DNA from: Pyralis farinalis
Lineage: Eukaryota > Arthropoda > Insecta > Lepidoptera > Pyralidae
Direction: 5' to 3'
Length of the DNA stretch: 64,000 bases
Assembly: GCA_947507595.1 (NCBI GenBank)
Contig: OX382279.1
Span: forward strand, 26,423,413-26,487,412
Shown here: in pieces, positions 21,744-32,480 of the stretch
Numbering within the stretch: position 1 is the stretch's first letter
Layout: every line of letters begins with the position of its first letter
The notes under the pieces: model-generated
Told to the model about the DNA's origin: nothing
Seen by the model: the letters and a program-made list of their open reading frames with translations, nothing else
Databases searched by the model: none
Made by a program: the position numbers and the translations under genes

Positions 21744-21934
21744 TAAAGAAAAAGAAGAGATGAAACCGAAGAATTCGCGGTATAAGTAGTGAGCTACTAT
21801 TTTAAAGTTAGTACCAACTTATCCTGCATGTGCGGCACCCTGCTAGAAACACTTGACACGCTGTTGAAAGATAGGTAGACCGGCTCGATTCGGATTTATG
21901 TGCATATTTGTAATTATCATATTTTTATTATACA

Positions 21935-22180
21935 CCTAGTTTGGCAAACAAGCATGCGGCCCGTATTAGATTGTAAGCGGTCACTGCAGCCATCTTCAGC
22001 AGCAGCTTCAAATCCTGGCATGTAATCGACAAAGTCCACGGTTGACCCCCTTAAGGGCTATGCTTGCAGTGGTCAACGCGATCCTCACTTTTGTTTAAAT
22101 GACCACCAATAGCATTTAAGTATCATACAACAAAAGTGTTTTTTTACGGACAAAACACCTTTTGTTTATGGAACCCTAAA
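21935..22180. repeat. Rep-E start and Rep-G scrap
   Basis: 21945-22000 matches the start of Rep-E ('aagcatgcggcccgtattag', 'taagcggtcactgcagcc'); 22115-22180 resembles the Rep-G end ('cttttgtttatggaacccta'). Confidence 0.45.
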
Positions 22181-22457
22181 AATGGTAGGTCAAAAGAAAT
22201 GTAGATGCAAAATCTGGCATCTGGCAACTTAAAAAAAAACCGAAAACAAAGAAATGGTTTCGACTTAACATTTATTCATATTTTACTAGATGTGGCGAAA
22301 GTTTGAAACTATAAAGTTTAATGACCATAACAAAAATAAACCTTATTGGTTAAATATTATATTATTGGTTAAATATAGAGGCATGGACTAGCTACGAAAA
22401 CACGTACTTCCTTGTAACAAGGGAGGTTTGTTGTTACCGTGAACGTTGAACGAACGA
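22181..22457. other. No recognised feature
   Basis: AT-rich; no match. Confidence 0.4.
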
Positions 22458-22722
22458 CTAAATTCATGTTTTTGAATTTATGTAAGTGTACATATTTGTA
22501 TTTATAGGCTATGAAGGAAAACGGCGTGAGGGAACCCGCAGGACCAAGATATATTACCAATGACTTAACTAACAATGATCTGGTGTTTCTCTTTGAGTTG
22601 CGGACGTCAGACGGTAGACGCTCCATGTTAAAGTCAGTATCTTCGCAAAATCCTTAGGCTTAGATAGCGGACCCCGCCAATTCTAGTGGACTAGGTAAAC
22701 GGGATACGCGAAGAAGAAGAAG
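22458..22722 (+). repeat. SINE-B body and tail
   Basis: 'ttcatgtttttgaatttatg', 'gaaggaaaacggcgtgaggg', 'cagtatcttcgcaaaatcct', 'agcggaccccgccaattcta', ending in (GAA)n at 22710. Confidence 0.8.
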
Positions 22723-22799
22723 TGAGTGAAGTAAAATATAAGCTAGCTCCACTTATAACATACGGTCATAAGTACTTTAAAGAAGAGAAAAATAATTAA

Positions 22800-23470
22800 G
22801 TACATCTATCTATAACTTCACGCCAAATCCCTTGCGGGGTAGGTAGAGAGAACCGAGCGCCACGTGACTCGAACCTTACATATCTCACTCGCTTCTTTAA
22901 CATTCATTGGTCTTCTGATGCTCGCTCGCCGGTTTCTAGGGCACCTGACATCACCTTCTGATAGAACACGCCCAATTTGGTCATGGTAGGCAAGTCTTGG
23001 CCTTCCTCGGCTCCTACATCCTTCCACTTTTGCATTGTATATCTGCTTCGTCATTACTTCATCCTACATGTCCGAACCAACGGAGCATGCCACTTCTAAT
23101 TTTAACACCGACGCTCTTTCAGACCAATTCTATTTCTAACATCATCATTGCGAATACGGTCTACAAGCCACAAATTTTGCGCAGCGCTCGCATTTCGACC
23201 GCATTTATCCTACTTTCATGCTCTCTCTGCCATACCCAGCTCTCGCTTCCATAAGTTAGCGTTGGGACCAGCACTGCAATGTGTATAGCGAGCTGTGCCT
23301 TCAGGCTCAGGTTTTTACTGCCAAGAAGTTTTCCCGACGCTCCACATCTGCGGTGTACCTTCCATCCCTGCTGAAAGCGCATCCAAGATATACAATCTCA
23401 TCCACTTGTTCCAACACTTCATCATTAACCGTAAACCTTACATTAGTTCTTATTATCATTATTATTTTCT
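22800..23470 (-). pseudogene. LINE-A, about 670 bp of the 3' coding region
   Basis: Minus strand. From about 23382: GWKVHRRCGASGKLLGSKNL, QLAIHIAVLVPTLTYGSESW, VWQREHESRINAVEMRALRK. A gap-filled middle around 23110-23160 encodes the 'NDDVRNR' part. Then, in the frame 23054-22818, MTKQIYNAKVEGCRSRGRPR, HDQIGRVLSEGDVRCPRNRR, and the terminal WRSVLSTYPARDLA. This is the segment following the reverse transcriptase in a non-LTR retrotransposon, ending with its natural C-terminus. Frame shifts occur near 23060 and 23160. Confidence 0.8.
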
Positions 23471-24325
23471 TATCACCTTACATATATAAGTATATACAAG
23501 ATAAAATCAACATTTCAACCTTATATTTTTGTAAAACGTATTAAAAAAACTCTATGAAGAAATCACCACACACACAAGTGATCTTTCTTAATCAAATGGC
23601 GTCTCAGAACCGCCAAAACGTTTTATCATTAATTAAAATAAATTCACCATTAGTACATCTATTCCACAACAGATGTCGCTACATACACCACTGAACCTCA
23701 AACTAAACTCGAGCGCATACACGCCAACGCCATCTAACGCCACCAAACCGAACTACAACCACCAACTTAACATGACCTCTGATACTGTTCGCTCCACAAA
23801 GAACCTCGTGTCAGATCGAGATTTCCTTCAGCTCTTTTGTGAGTGGTGATTAATAATTCGATTTTAATGACACACAGACTTCTGATATATAGTGATCGGT
23901 AGAAGTTAAGTATAGAATTACTTTTATAACGGATGATTGCTTGAATAATGTGAGATCATTTTGATACGGAGGGCTTAATGTATTATTTGGAGTAGGCGCT
24001 CGTGTTGATATGTGACGATGTTTGATGACCATGATCGGGCTGAATTATCTCGGTTGAATCTAGATCTAATGATACATAAAAACTAATAATAGGTATTTAT
24101 ATACAATATATATAGGGAAGAATAACCAGGCGTTTAGGCGGTTCTGCAATCTATATTATTGGAATCGATGTGTTAGGTAACAACTCACAGTTTAGGTCCC
24201 AATAGTGTTAGATATCTGATAAACCGTGATGCACGGCAGTTGAGCTTCACTTGACTAGCCATCTCTTTGAGGGTTTTAAATGCCTTATTTGTCATATTGC
24301 TGTCTCTCACTTTGCCAAGAGGGGA
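23471..24325. other. No recognised feature
   Basis: About 850 bases; no LINE/SINE landmarks. A minus frame at 23850-24032 has no recognisable motif. Confidence 0.4.
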
Positions 24326-24418
24326 AGTCAGTTCGAAAACTTCCTAGTCCTACAAATTTCTTCTGACTAAATTCGTTGTGAGTGCCAAGACAGCTGTAGT
24401 TCAACCCCCGGGACAGCA

Positions 24419-24491
24419 ATGAAGTTCACTGTTCACTGCCTTTTTGGTGGTCGCCGCTTTAATTCTGGCTACACAGGAGACACCGTGGTGG
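24419..24491 (+). pseudogene. Possible first exon: signal peptide plus splice donor
   Basis: ATG at 24419 begins MKF. One extra base at 24428 then shifts the frame. From 24429 the sequence reads LFTAFLVVAALILATQ and ETPWW, a basic start with a hydrophobic core, as in secreted insect peptides. The frame ends in phase 0 at 24491, directly before GTATGAGT, a near-consensus splice donor. A LINE-A copy begins about 30 bases downstream, so no second exon is in reach. Without the one-base shift the ATG frame gives only a short peptide. It may be a gene relic, a recent frameshift or assembly error, or chance. I cannot name the gene. Confidence 0.35.
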
Positions 24492-24519
24492 GTATGAGTG
24501 GTGGACCTGTCCCGATATA

Positions 24520-25240
24520 ATATATAACTTCACGCCAAACCCCTTGCGGGGCAGGCAGAAAGCCCCGAGCGTCATAAGACATAACTCTTTTCATGCACGC
24601 TCGCCGGTTACTAGGACTCTTGATATCACCTTCTGATAAAATTTGGTCATGGTAGGTTAGTCTTGGTCTTCCTCGGCTCCTACATCCTTCCACTTTTGCA
24701 TTGTATATCTGTTTCGTCATTCTTTCATCCTGCATTCTTTCTAAATGTCCGAACCAACGGAACCTTTCTTATCTTAACACCGACGCTCTCTTTCAGACCA
24801 ACTCTCTTTCTTACGTCATCATTAAGAACGCGGTCACCAAGCGTAACGCCACAAATTTTGCGCAATGCTCTCAACTCGACCGCATTTATTCTACTTTCAT
24901 GCTCTCTCTACCATACCCAGCTTTCACTTCCATAAATTAACGTTGGAATTAGCACCGCGTTGTGTACAGCGAGCTGTGCCTTCTGGCTTAGATTTCGGCT
25001 GCCAAACAGTTTACCCAACGCTCCATTCACGCTATTCCCTGCACTCACTCGTCTCTGTACATCAGCGGTGTACCTTCCATCGCTGCTAAAAGCGCTTCCG
25101 AGATATACAACCTCATCCACTTGCTCCATCACTACATCATCAACCATAATCCTAGTGCTCGTTCTGGTTGTCTCTCTTTCAAATACAATCATCTTGGTTT
25201 TCTTCGCATTCAATTGTAAGCCTTTCTTCATACAAGTACA
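24520..25240 (-). pseudogene. LINE-A, longest well preserved copy
   Basis: The minus frame 25231-24908 is open for 107 codons: GLQLNAKKTKMIVFERETTR, MEQVDEVVYLGSAFSSDGRY, VNGALGKLFGSRNLSQKAQL, LIPTLIYGSESWVW. After a frame change: VEMRALRKIC-type words, NDDVRKRVGL-type words, then the frame 24735-24530 with MTKQIYNAKVEGCRSRGRPR and LSEGDIKSPSNRRACMKRVM. The first block (lysine-rich, YLGS, GSESW) is the connection region after the RT palm in RTE/Jockey-like LINEs. It is truncated before the RT core. A frameshift near 24900 makes it inactive. Confidence 0.8.
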
Positions 25241-25361
25241 ATTGAAACTAATAATAGGTACATACCTACTAATCTATCATATCAATACTTTTACGTTTTA
25301 GGTTACCCTAAAAGAAGGAACTTTATTCTATTCTGTCACCAAAAAAAAAATGATTAAGCGT

Positions 25362-25495
25362 TGATAGGGTCGGCAACGCATGAGTGACACCCCTGGTGTT
25401 GCAAATGTCCACGGAATAGAAAAAAATGTCCATAGGCTACGGTGACTGTTTACCACCAGACAGGCTGCTTGTTTGCCACCTTGGAGGTATGAAAA
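25362..25495 (+). repeat. Rep-D copy
   Basis: 'gggtcggcaacgcatgagtg', 'cctggtgttgcaaatgtcca', 'ggctacggtgactgtttacc', 'gcttgtttgccaccttgg', then A-rich. Related copies at 26785-26905 and 51940-52112. It resembles a LINE 3' UTR. Confidence 0.65.
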
Positions 25496-25904
25496 AAAAA
25501 AGCGTGTTGGTTTTCTTTCGTACAACGTGGAAAGACGTAGGTACAAGCTTACGTGATGTGAAGCAGTCACCTATGTGGCTAACACAGCAACGCCTTCTCT
25601 CTTATCCAGTAAGATAAGAGATACATCAACATTACCATGGTAACATTTTTCTGTGAGGTAATTATACGAGGCACAGGCAAACTTCCAAGATTCAAAACAT
25701 TAAAGGGCTACCTTTGCCTATGCAATTAATAACAATTATATTACATATTTACAACATTGCGATGTTTATGGTTAGTTCACGAAACGGAATCAATTCAACG
25801 ATGATTAAAATCAAGTTTTCACTCAACCTGTACTCTATTTCAATTACGAAGACCAGTAATGACTCGCCACGTGAACCGATTCTGCACGTTTCACATATAT
25901 AATA
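25496..25904. other. No recognised feature
   Basis: 25530-25580 weakly matches the SINE-A tail; otherwise nothing. Confidence 0.3.
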
Positions 25905-26470
25905 ATAATAATAGTCGGAGTGGAAAGTCAAGAAGACCCGCAGGACTCTCAGCTCTGGCTTGCCTTCATTGGCCGTCCAGAGAGGAGTCGATAGAGCATA
26001 TTGCTTTATCAGGTGATATGCTCCAGGGGTGGAAGTGTTAAAGGGCATAACGCCGCGAGTAACTTCGGAGAAAGCGCAGCACACCTCTCGACACCCCTGA
26101 GTCACTCACACCGGTGTTGCCCCCGGCCGAATTTCTCTGGCATTTCGGGGGTCCATCCAGTGAGTGGCAAGCCACCGCCTGCCGGAAGTAACATCAGATA
26201 TGATAGTTGTGGCAGGCGTCCGTCCCTCTTCTGTAATAGCCCAGTACTAATAATCCCTCCAGATATCATTTTAATAGCCCAATATTTTCCAACACATTTG
26301 CAATAGTCCCAATATCTGCCGTGACCTGGTTCATGGGTATATTGTCACATTGATATCCCCTGGAGAAGGTCACGGCAGCTATACAACATTACATCAAACT
26401 TCTCAAAGGGGCCTCTACGCGTTGGTTCCAATCCCCGCGCACGCCTATAAAATGACCGGGATATACCCGT
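25905..26470 (-). repeat. Rep-J copy 2, longer
   Basis: Minus strand: 'gcgcggggattggaaccaac', 'gatatcaatgtgacaata', 'tactgggctattacagaag', 'ctcactggatggacccccga', then 'cggccgggggcaacacc' and 'gttactcgcggcgttatgc'. The last part resembles, from memory, the 5' region of a lepidopteran LINE; no intact frame. Confidence 0.6.
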
Positions 26471-26479
26471 GATATAGGA

Positions 26480-26545
26480 TCTATAATAATAATAACTTTA
26501 TTTAGCAACATACGTACAAGTTCACATATCTAGCAATTTACAATA
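26480..26545 (-). repeat. LINE 3' terminus
   Basis: On the minus strand the segment ends in 'ctaaataaagttattattat', a polyadenylation-like signal followed by ATT repeats, typical of Jockey-like LINE ends. Confidence 0.4.
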
Positions 26546-26784
26546 TTTAATATAGTGACTGATTGTAAGTACATACATTGCGCGGCTTAAGACTAAAAAT
26601 ATTTTCGCCATAACTTCCAAACTAGACTTATAGCCTGTCTGGTGGAAGTCATGAAGTTCCGTTCACCATGTTTCCATAAAAATATAAATAAATGAACATG
26701 CTTTTGTTAATGTAAGTAAATTACTATTTCACCTTATTGAGGAATTTATGATGAGTTTTTTACAGAGAATTTTTATTTATTAAA
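26546..26784. other. No recognised feature
   Basis: AT-rich, possibly 3' UTR of the preceding LINE. Confidence 0.3.
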
Positions 26785-26905
26785 CGTCGGCAACGCATGA
26801 GTGACGCTCCTGCTGTTGCAAATGTCCATTGGCTAGTCCACAGGCTACGTTAACTGCTTACCATCAGGCAGAACGTACGCTCGTTTGCCGCCGTAGCGGT
26901 ATTAA
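26785..26905 (+). repeat. Rep-D copy
   Basis: 'cgtcggcaacgcatgagtga', 'ctgctgttgcaaatgtccat', 'ctgcttaccatcaggcag', 'gctcgtttgccgccg'. Confidence 0.65.
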
Positions 26906-27027
26906 AGTATCGGACTTCGTAATTGTAATGTACTGTAGCTACTCATTTGATATCACGTCAAAGTCTTGTTAAGTATATCATTTATTGTACAATTATATAT
27001 ATACCTATATATAATTATTTTTGCTTT

Positions 27028-27475
27028 TTAGGGTTCCGTACCCAAAGGGTAAAACGGAACCCTATGACTGAGGCTCCGCTGTCCGTCCGTCCGTCCGTCC
27101 GTCTGTCACCAGGCTGTATCTCATGAACCGTGATAGTTAGACCGTTGAAAATTTCACAGATGATGTATTTCTATTGCCGCTATAACAACAAATACTAAAA
27201 AATAGAATAAAATAAATATTTCAGGGGGCTCCCATACAACAAACGTGATTTTTTTTGCTCATTTTTGCTCGATATTGATAACGACAACATGTAGACGCTT
27301 GAAATATTCACAGATATTCTTTAGACTTTAAGAATAAATAATTAAATTAAAATAAAACAAATATTTAAGGGGGGGGGGGGGGGAGCATACAACAAACGTG
27401 ATTTTTTTTGCCGTTTTTATAGATAATGGTACGGAACCTTTCATGTGCGAGTCCGACTCGCACTTGACCGATTTT
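27028..27475 (+). repeat. Rep-G, long form
   Basis: Complete from 'agggttccgtacccaaaggg' to 'gcgagtccgactcgcacttg', with the internal unit doubled. The second 'aaggggggct' has expanded to a run of 15 G (27369-27383). Confidence 0.85.
27369..27383 (+). repeat. G15 homopolymer
   Basis: Fifteen consecutive G where other Rep-G copies have 5-8. Confidence 0.9.
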
Positions 27476-27544
27476 TTAACTTATCAGTTACTAAAATATA
27501 GTTCGGCTACCAATCCAGCAGCTCAAATTACCTGTAAAGATGTA

Positions 27545-27880
27545 TATATCTTCCCGCCAGGTCCTTGCGGGGTAGGCAGAGAGAACCGAGCGCCACATTA
27601 CTTGATCCTTACATACCTCACTCACTTCTTTAACATTCACAGTTCTTTTCATGCACGCTCGCCGGTTCCTAGGATCCTCATATCACCTGATACTACACAC
27701 CAATTTGGTCATGGTAGTTGAGTATTGGTCTTCCTCCGCTACATCCTTCCACTTTTGCATTGTATATTTGATTCGTCATTCTTTCATCCTGCATTCTTTC
27801 TACATGTCCAAAACATCCAAACCAACGGAGCATTCCTTTTCTTATCTTAACACCGAGACTCATTTTATTACATTATCCCG
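27545..27880 (-). repeat. LINE-A 3' end
   Basis: Plus-strand landmarks of LINE-A: 'cttgcggggtaggcagagag', 'cttttcatgcacgctcgccg', 'ccaatttggtcatggta', 'cattctttctacatgtcc', 'ccaaccaacggagcat'. 5' truncated within the GHVERM region. Confidence 0.75.
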
Positions 27881-28013
27881 TAACGATGGTTTCCGTAAAG
27901 TAAGTAAGAAGTCAAGTTCTATTAAAGATAAGATAAAGATTGGGGCACTTAGACACGTCTTAAGTTTTTTAAATGAAGTCTTGATGTATTTACGATCTCA
28001 ACATATATATATA

Positions 28014-29524
28014 GGGTAAAGATGCCTATTATGAGATAGGCGCCGAATATGAGATAGCAAGGTATTGACTAACCGATGCACCAATATGAGATGGCGTTAG
28101 TGGTCTTCGAAACGTCATATCGACAGCACCAAACGTATGTCAGTGTTCGCCGGCCGGAGGCGTCCTATACACGTGGGCGTGCTCATTTGTAAAATTATGC
28201 AAAAGCACATTTTTGGCATTAAAACTTCACGAGGTTTGTAAAAACTTTCTTATTACACTCAATAACATCAGTTAATGTTCATTTTGTCGAGGATACGATC
28301 AATTTTACGATGTAGACGAGAATTTGTCTTTATTACCACAAACTATCTAGTCAGACATTTTTGTAAAATTTCTGTGTGTTCCTAATATGAGACACATTGT
28401 GGTTCCTATAATGAGGTATCCCATATTAGGGTATATGAAATTGACAATATTTTTGTATTTACTTATAATGTGTTTTCTGTTGTAGATGATTTTCCATGTT
28501 TTTTTACATGAAGAAAAACATGAAACCAGAGTGAAATGATACGTGCCATAACGTTGATGAGACAGGAATACCAGTTGTGCAGCATAGTCGTTCCAAGATC
28601 ATTAGTATGAAGGGAAAGAAGCAAGTCGGGTACGTTAATATCATTGGAAAGATGAAAACTCACGTATATGTCATAAAGGCTGTAAGAAGACAAACAAAGA
28701 TAAGCTGGTAAAGAAAAAGGATAAGAAAATTGTTTAGAAGAAGAAAGATAAGAAGCCTGAAAGTTCCAGTTCAGATGACGATGACTTGCCTGAGGTTGAC
28801 AGCAATGGTGAAGAATCTTATGATGCTGAATGTCCATATTGCAGTGGAAAATTTTCAGAAGATACAAAAGGAGAGACATGGGCGAAATGTCAAGTATGTT
28901 TCAAATAGGCTCAAGAAGACTGTGGAGATTTAAAAGAAAAACGTTTCTTATGTTCTTTATGTTTCGATGATTAATCTGTTGATTATGATTTTTATTGTTA
29001 TTGTTGATTTTGCGTATTGTTCAATACATATTACCATTATGAAAACAACTGTGATTATTCTATGAAGCTAAAACATAAATAAAATTAAAAAAAAATATAA
29101 ATAACTAATAACTCATAGCTAAAATTTATGTTATTATTTTTGATAGCATTTTTTTTAGATAAATACCTAAGTACCTAAATTTTGGTCTCTTTTTGTTTGA
29201 AGTTAATGATTAAAGTCTGATTAGAACTTATTTTGTTGTATCATTACCTTAAATATCAGGGATACCTAATATGAGATACTATCTCATTATTGGAACCCCC
29301 AGTATCTCATAATAGGAGACCTTTTACGTAAGTCTCAATTTCTGACTTTTTGTGCTATACCTTTTATAACTAGAAAATGTATTAACCTACAACTACGAAC
29401 AATTATATTTTCAAATGTTATTAAATTCCGCATCAAATACATTAATTAGTTCTGTTCTAGGTGCAGTAGTATTTTTTATATATCCAAAAATAGAAATGGT
29501 ATCTCATAATAGGCATCTTTACCC
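28014..29524 (+). mobile_element. Internally deleted pogo-like DNA transposon, both ends intact
   Basis: The 1511-bp element begins GGGTAAAGATGCCTATTATG and ends with its exact reverse complement. The terminal inverted repeats are 28014-28038 and 29500-29524, perfect over 25 bp. TA lies on both sides (28012-28013 and 29525-29526), as expected for Tc1/mariner/pogo integration. At least eight 'TATGAGATA/TATCTCATA'-like words lie near both ends (28049, 28084, 28384, 28407, 28418, 29262, 29281, 29312). Inside are two coding pieces of a pogo-type transposase (separate entry). Non-autonomous. Confidence 0.85.
28535..28974 (+). pseudogene. pogo-like transposase remnant: first DDE Asp and C-terminal zinc-binding tail
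   Basis: 28550-28680 reads HNVDETGIPVVQHSRSKIIS, then MKGKKQVGYVNIIG: the first catalytic Asp block of pogo/Tigger transposases. The frame changes near 28675. From 28681 to 28972 another frame reads a lysine-rich stretch, a PESSSSDDDDLPEV acidic patch, and a cysteine pattern CPYCSGKF...WAKCQVCF...DCGD...RFLCSLC, ending in TAA at 28972. The Cys spacing suggests a small PHD-like zinc-binding module. In-frame stops at 28735 and in the zinc module (TAG where a Trp would fit). The other two catalytic residues and the N-terminal DNA-binding domain are absent, so most of the gene has been deleted. Confidence 0.75.
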
Positions 29525-29526
29525 TA

Positions 29527-29759
29527 TATATGCAACTAACATGTTTAAAGCTACTTTTTAATTAACCAACAATATAATTTAATACCTATTTTTAATTTTA
29601 ATAGTTATTAATCATGTATAATTATTATTTACCTAAATATTTTTGAAAATAATGTCAAATGTGTTAATATAGTTTATTTAACAAATTCCCTTGTTAATGT
29701 TAATTATACTTTATATGTCTATTAGTTTACGTATTCCCATGCCTAAATTAGCTAACAGT
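29527..29759. other. No recognised feature
   Basis: AT-rich flank of the pogo element. Confidence 0.4.
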
Positions 29760-29826
29760 AGGTACCGATCTCGGAATTGAACCGAATGTTGAAAAGCAAG
29801 AGTTTTATTCACTGAGCTATCACGGC
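29760..29826 (-). repeat. SINE-B tRNA-like head, isolated
   Basis: Minus strand: A box TAGCTCAGTGA and B box GGTTCAATTCC, without the usual body next to it. Confidence 0.65.
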
Positions 29827-29899
29827 TTACTTGCTCTTCGGTGAAGATAGTCTAAGAAGTTATATTTCAAAAAGACGGGTATGACCTTACCTAAGATAG

Positions 29900-30030
29900 A
29901 CCTGGTTTCGTCAGTTGTGGCTCCTGACTGCAGTCGCTGCTTGTAAAAATCAGTATCTTTCCCAAATCCTTAATCTTAGGTATCGGATCCCGTCAATCCT
30001 AATGGAACGGGATGTCAGAAAGAAGAAAGA
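29900..30030 (+). repeat. SINE-B tail
   Basis: 'cagtatctttcccaaatcct', 'ggtatcggatcccgtcaatc', 'ctaatggaacgggatg', ending in AGAAAGAAG. Opposite orientation to the head at 29760. Confidence 0.65.
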
Positions 30031-30127
30031 AGTTACAAAGCCAAGGTTTTACACGACCACATCAAGCGAAGCGTAGAGTACTCAGGGAATACTTATCTAT
30101 ATCTGAGTTCACCATAACTGCTCAATT

Positions 30128-30350
30128 TAGTAGTTACCTCCACATAGAAAACCACAGCCAAATAACAACGCCCCAGAGGGCTGTTGCGTTCCTGCGTGTG
30201 AGTGAGGTCACCAGGAACCTGATAAGGAGTTGCAGTGTTAGCAGCAGAGGAGGCATCGCGCGGGTGATACTTAACGTATTACAAGCGTTCATAGACTACG
30301 GTAACCGTCTTACATCAGGTGGGCCGTAAGCCTTCCGACGTTGTATAAAA
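30128..30350 (+). repeat. SINE-A long tail
   Basis: 'gttacctccacatagaaaac', 'gttgcgttcctgcgtgtgag', 'gcagcagaggaggcatcgc', 'ttacatcaggtgggccgtaa', ending 'ccgacgttgtataaaaaatg'. No head. Confidence 0.85.
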
Positions 30351-30489
30351 AATGTTAATAAATTAAACCGATTTAGATGTACAAGGTATCGCAACGTAGC
30401 CTATGTGGCGTTATAATAAGAACAATATAGGAAGCGAACTATATATTCCGTATTGTACAAACTGAAAATATTAAATACGATATAAAGAA

Positions 30490-30785
30490 CCTTCTTCTTG
30501 GCGTTACCACGTTTCCGGATCCGCCACCTAAGCCTAAGGATTTGGCGAAGATACTGATTATGACATGGAGCGACTGCCGTCACACCTCCACGAGCCAAAC
30601 CTTTCTTAGATTAGACCACACGTCTTTTGAAGTGATATTTCTTGGACGTGCGGTTTTCCTCGTGATATTTTCCTTCACCGCACAGCAAGGTGCTAATCAC
30701 AATGTAGGTAAATTCAAAAACATGATTTTAATGAGTACAATCCACGAACCAGGAACCGTAGGTTAAAAAGCTGGCTCTTTGGCCA
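30490..30785 (-). repeat. SINE-B, near full length
   Basis: Minus strand body and tail complete ('ggacgtgcggttttcctcgt', 'accgcacagcaaggtgctaa', 'cctaaggatttggcgaagat'). The head is replaced by 'cacgaaccaggaaccgtagg' remnants. Confidence 0.8.
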
Positions 30786-30913
30786 CCAGCAATCAGTGCG
30801 CCATGGAGCATGCATGACTCATCAACGTATCAAAAAAAAAAAATGGCAGCCCCGTGGATGACACAACAAAAAGCTGAGGTCTGTTAGCCAGTCAATATAG
30901 GATAATTATCTCG

Positions 30914-31137
30914 AGATCAGTAGCGGGTGAGTGCTACAGTTTTGTTTATTAGTTAATAAGATAAAGGTGTTGCCCGAAATTAATTCTAGAAATGGTAGAA
31001 TTCTCAATGGAATGGAAGAAATGGAGTCTCAATTTGACTATATATTTGTTTCCGTATATGCTGCATCATATGAAAATGCAAATGCTGCAAATTGGGATGC
31101 GATTATAAAAAAAATATTGGGAAGTATCTGAAAATAA
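30914..31137 (+). repeat. Rep-K copy 1
   Basis: A 220-bp sequence repeated at 32780-33003. Shared frame: NSRNGRI(L/F)NGMEEMESQ, then FDYIFVSVY(A/V)ASY. Starts after 'gagatcagtagcgggtgagt' and runs up to the mariner TIR. Could be a retroposed exon or an unknown repeat. Confidence 0.65.
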
Positions 31138-31139
31138 TA

Positions 31140-32149
31140 GAGGTTAAAACATGATTTTACCATTTTATAGTAATAGATACTTTGAATTGACATTAAACCT
31201 TCATGGAGTGAGATTTTCGAGTGAAACTTTTTTGAAGAACGAACCACATGGAAGACCGCCCACACAGGTACATAACGCTGACATGGACGAGATGGTGGAA
31301 GCAGATCCGAGTCAAACTACCCAGGAATTAGCGGCATGGTTTAACCTTACCTACAATATTGACTCATTTGCATCAAATCATTAATTTAATAAAATATGAA
31401 AAATGGGTGCCTCATGATTTAACTGATCTGCAGAAAGAAACTAGTGTTGAAATTTGTGTTGCCTTGTTGAATCGGTACAGAAATGAAGGAATATTAGATT
31501 GAATTGTGACATGTAACGTAAAGCGGATTTTTTACGATAACCGTAAGCGAAAAATGCAATGGCTGACCCCAGTCCAACGCCGCATCAGTGCCATAAAGCA
31601 AAGCTTACCAATAAAAAGGTAATGGTAACTGTTTGGTGGCCTCTTCATGGCGTTATTCACTATAGCTTTCTCAGGTCTGGTCAAGCAATAACAGCAGATG
31701 TTTACTGTGCCGAACTTCGAACAATGATGGCGAAACTGGCAGTGAAACTCGTGAATCGACCTTCAATATTATTGCTCCATGACAACGCAAGACCTCACAC
31801 TGCACGAGAAACTGTTGTAACTCTACAGGAGCTGCAGTTAGAAACCATTCGTCATCCTTCGTACTCGCCAGACCTTGCTCAAACTGACTACCATTTTTTT
31901 CGAGATTTGGACAATTTTCTACGTAGTAAAAAAATTTCTTCCCAGGAGGCAATATAAAATGCTTTCACACAGTTTGTCGAATCTAGATCCCCAGAGTTCT
32001 ATTGCAAAGGCATAAATAAACTTTCTATTAGATGGCAACAGTGTATAGATAATGAGGGTAAATATTTTAATTAAATAAATATGTTCCATGTTTGAATAAA
32101 ACGAGTTTTAATTTTTCAGTACAAATCGGCAATTTCATACTTTAACCCC
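31140..32149 (+). mobile_element. mariner element, whole length, decayed
   Basis: 1010 bp between TA dinucleotides (31138-31139; 32150-32151). The left end GAGGTTAAAACATGATTTTA and the inverted right end GGGGTTAAAGTATGAAATTG match at 19 of the first 27 positions. The length fits a mariner with no extra cargo. Confidence 0.75.
31190..32075 (+). pseudogene. mariner transposase pseudogene (DD34D)
   Basis: Cut-and-paste transposase relic. Pieces in order: LHGVRFSSETFLKNEPHGRP, MDEMVEADPSQTTQELAAWF (second HTH region, 31151-31384 frame). Then across frames at about 31385-31520: 'LTDLQKETSVEICVALLNR' and 'HRNEGILD'-like. Then the frame 31559-31957 with NKKVMVTVWWPLHGVIHYSF, LLHDNARPHTARETVVTLQE and SYSPDLAQTDYHFFRDLDNF. 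The last Asp is separated from the HDNARPH Asp by 34 residues, the mariner signature; the first Asp region is at the gap near 31510. After a stop at 31955 the C-terminus continues ('SPEFYCKGINKLSIRWQQCI'). Several stops and frame changes. It resembles the cecropia-type mariners by memory. Confidence 0.8.
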
Positions 32150-32212
32150 TAATATGTTCATATAAATTTGTTGTAGTTATGATTTAATTGACGACTGTTT
32201 TTTAAAGATTAG

Positions 32213-32480
32213 AGCAGGCGGAGTCTGCTACCTAAGCCTAAAGATTTGGCGAAGATGCTGATTTTATACGGAGCGACTGTCAGACCTCCACAACTCAGAG
32301 GGAAAACCAGATCTTTTTTAGGTTAGGCCACACGTCTATCGAAATATAGCAACCGCCTAGCAAATAATTACAAATATGTTACATAAATGTGAAAACACGA
32401 ATTTCGTGGTACATGTCTGGATTCGCACCGGGGACCTGTTGCTCAATAGACAGGTTCCTTATCCACTGAGCTATAACTGC
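32213..32480 (-). repeat. SINE-B, full length
   Basis: Minus strand: tRNA-like head 32395-32480 (A box TAGCTCAGTGG, B box region 'ccccggtgcgaatcc'), then body and tail to 'ccgcctgctctaatc'. The middle of the body is shortened. Confidence 0.8.

Noticed and set aside
28463..28879. 138-codon minus frame
   Set aside because: Antisense to the pogo transposase remnant, whose sense reading has clear motifs.
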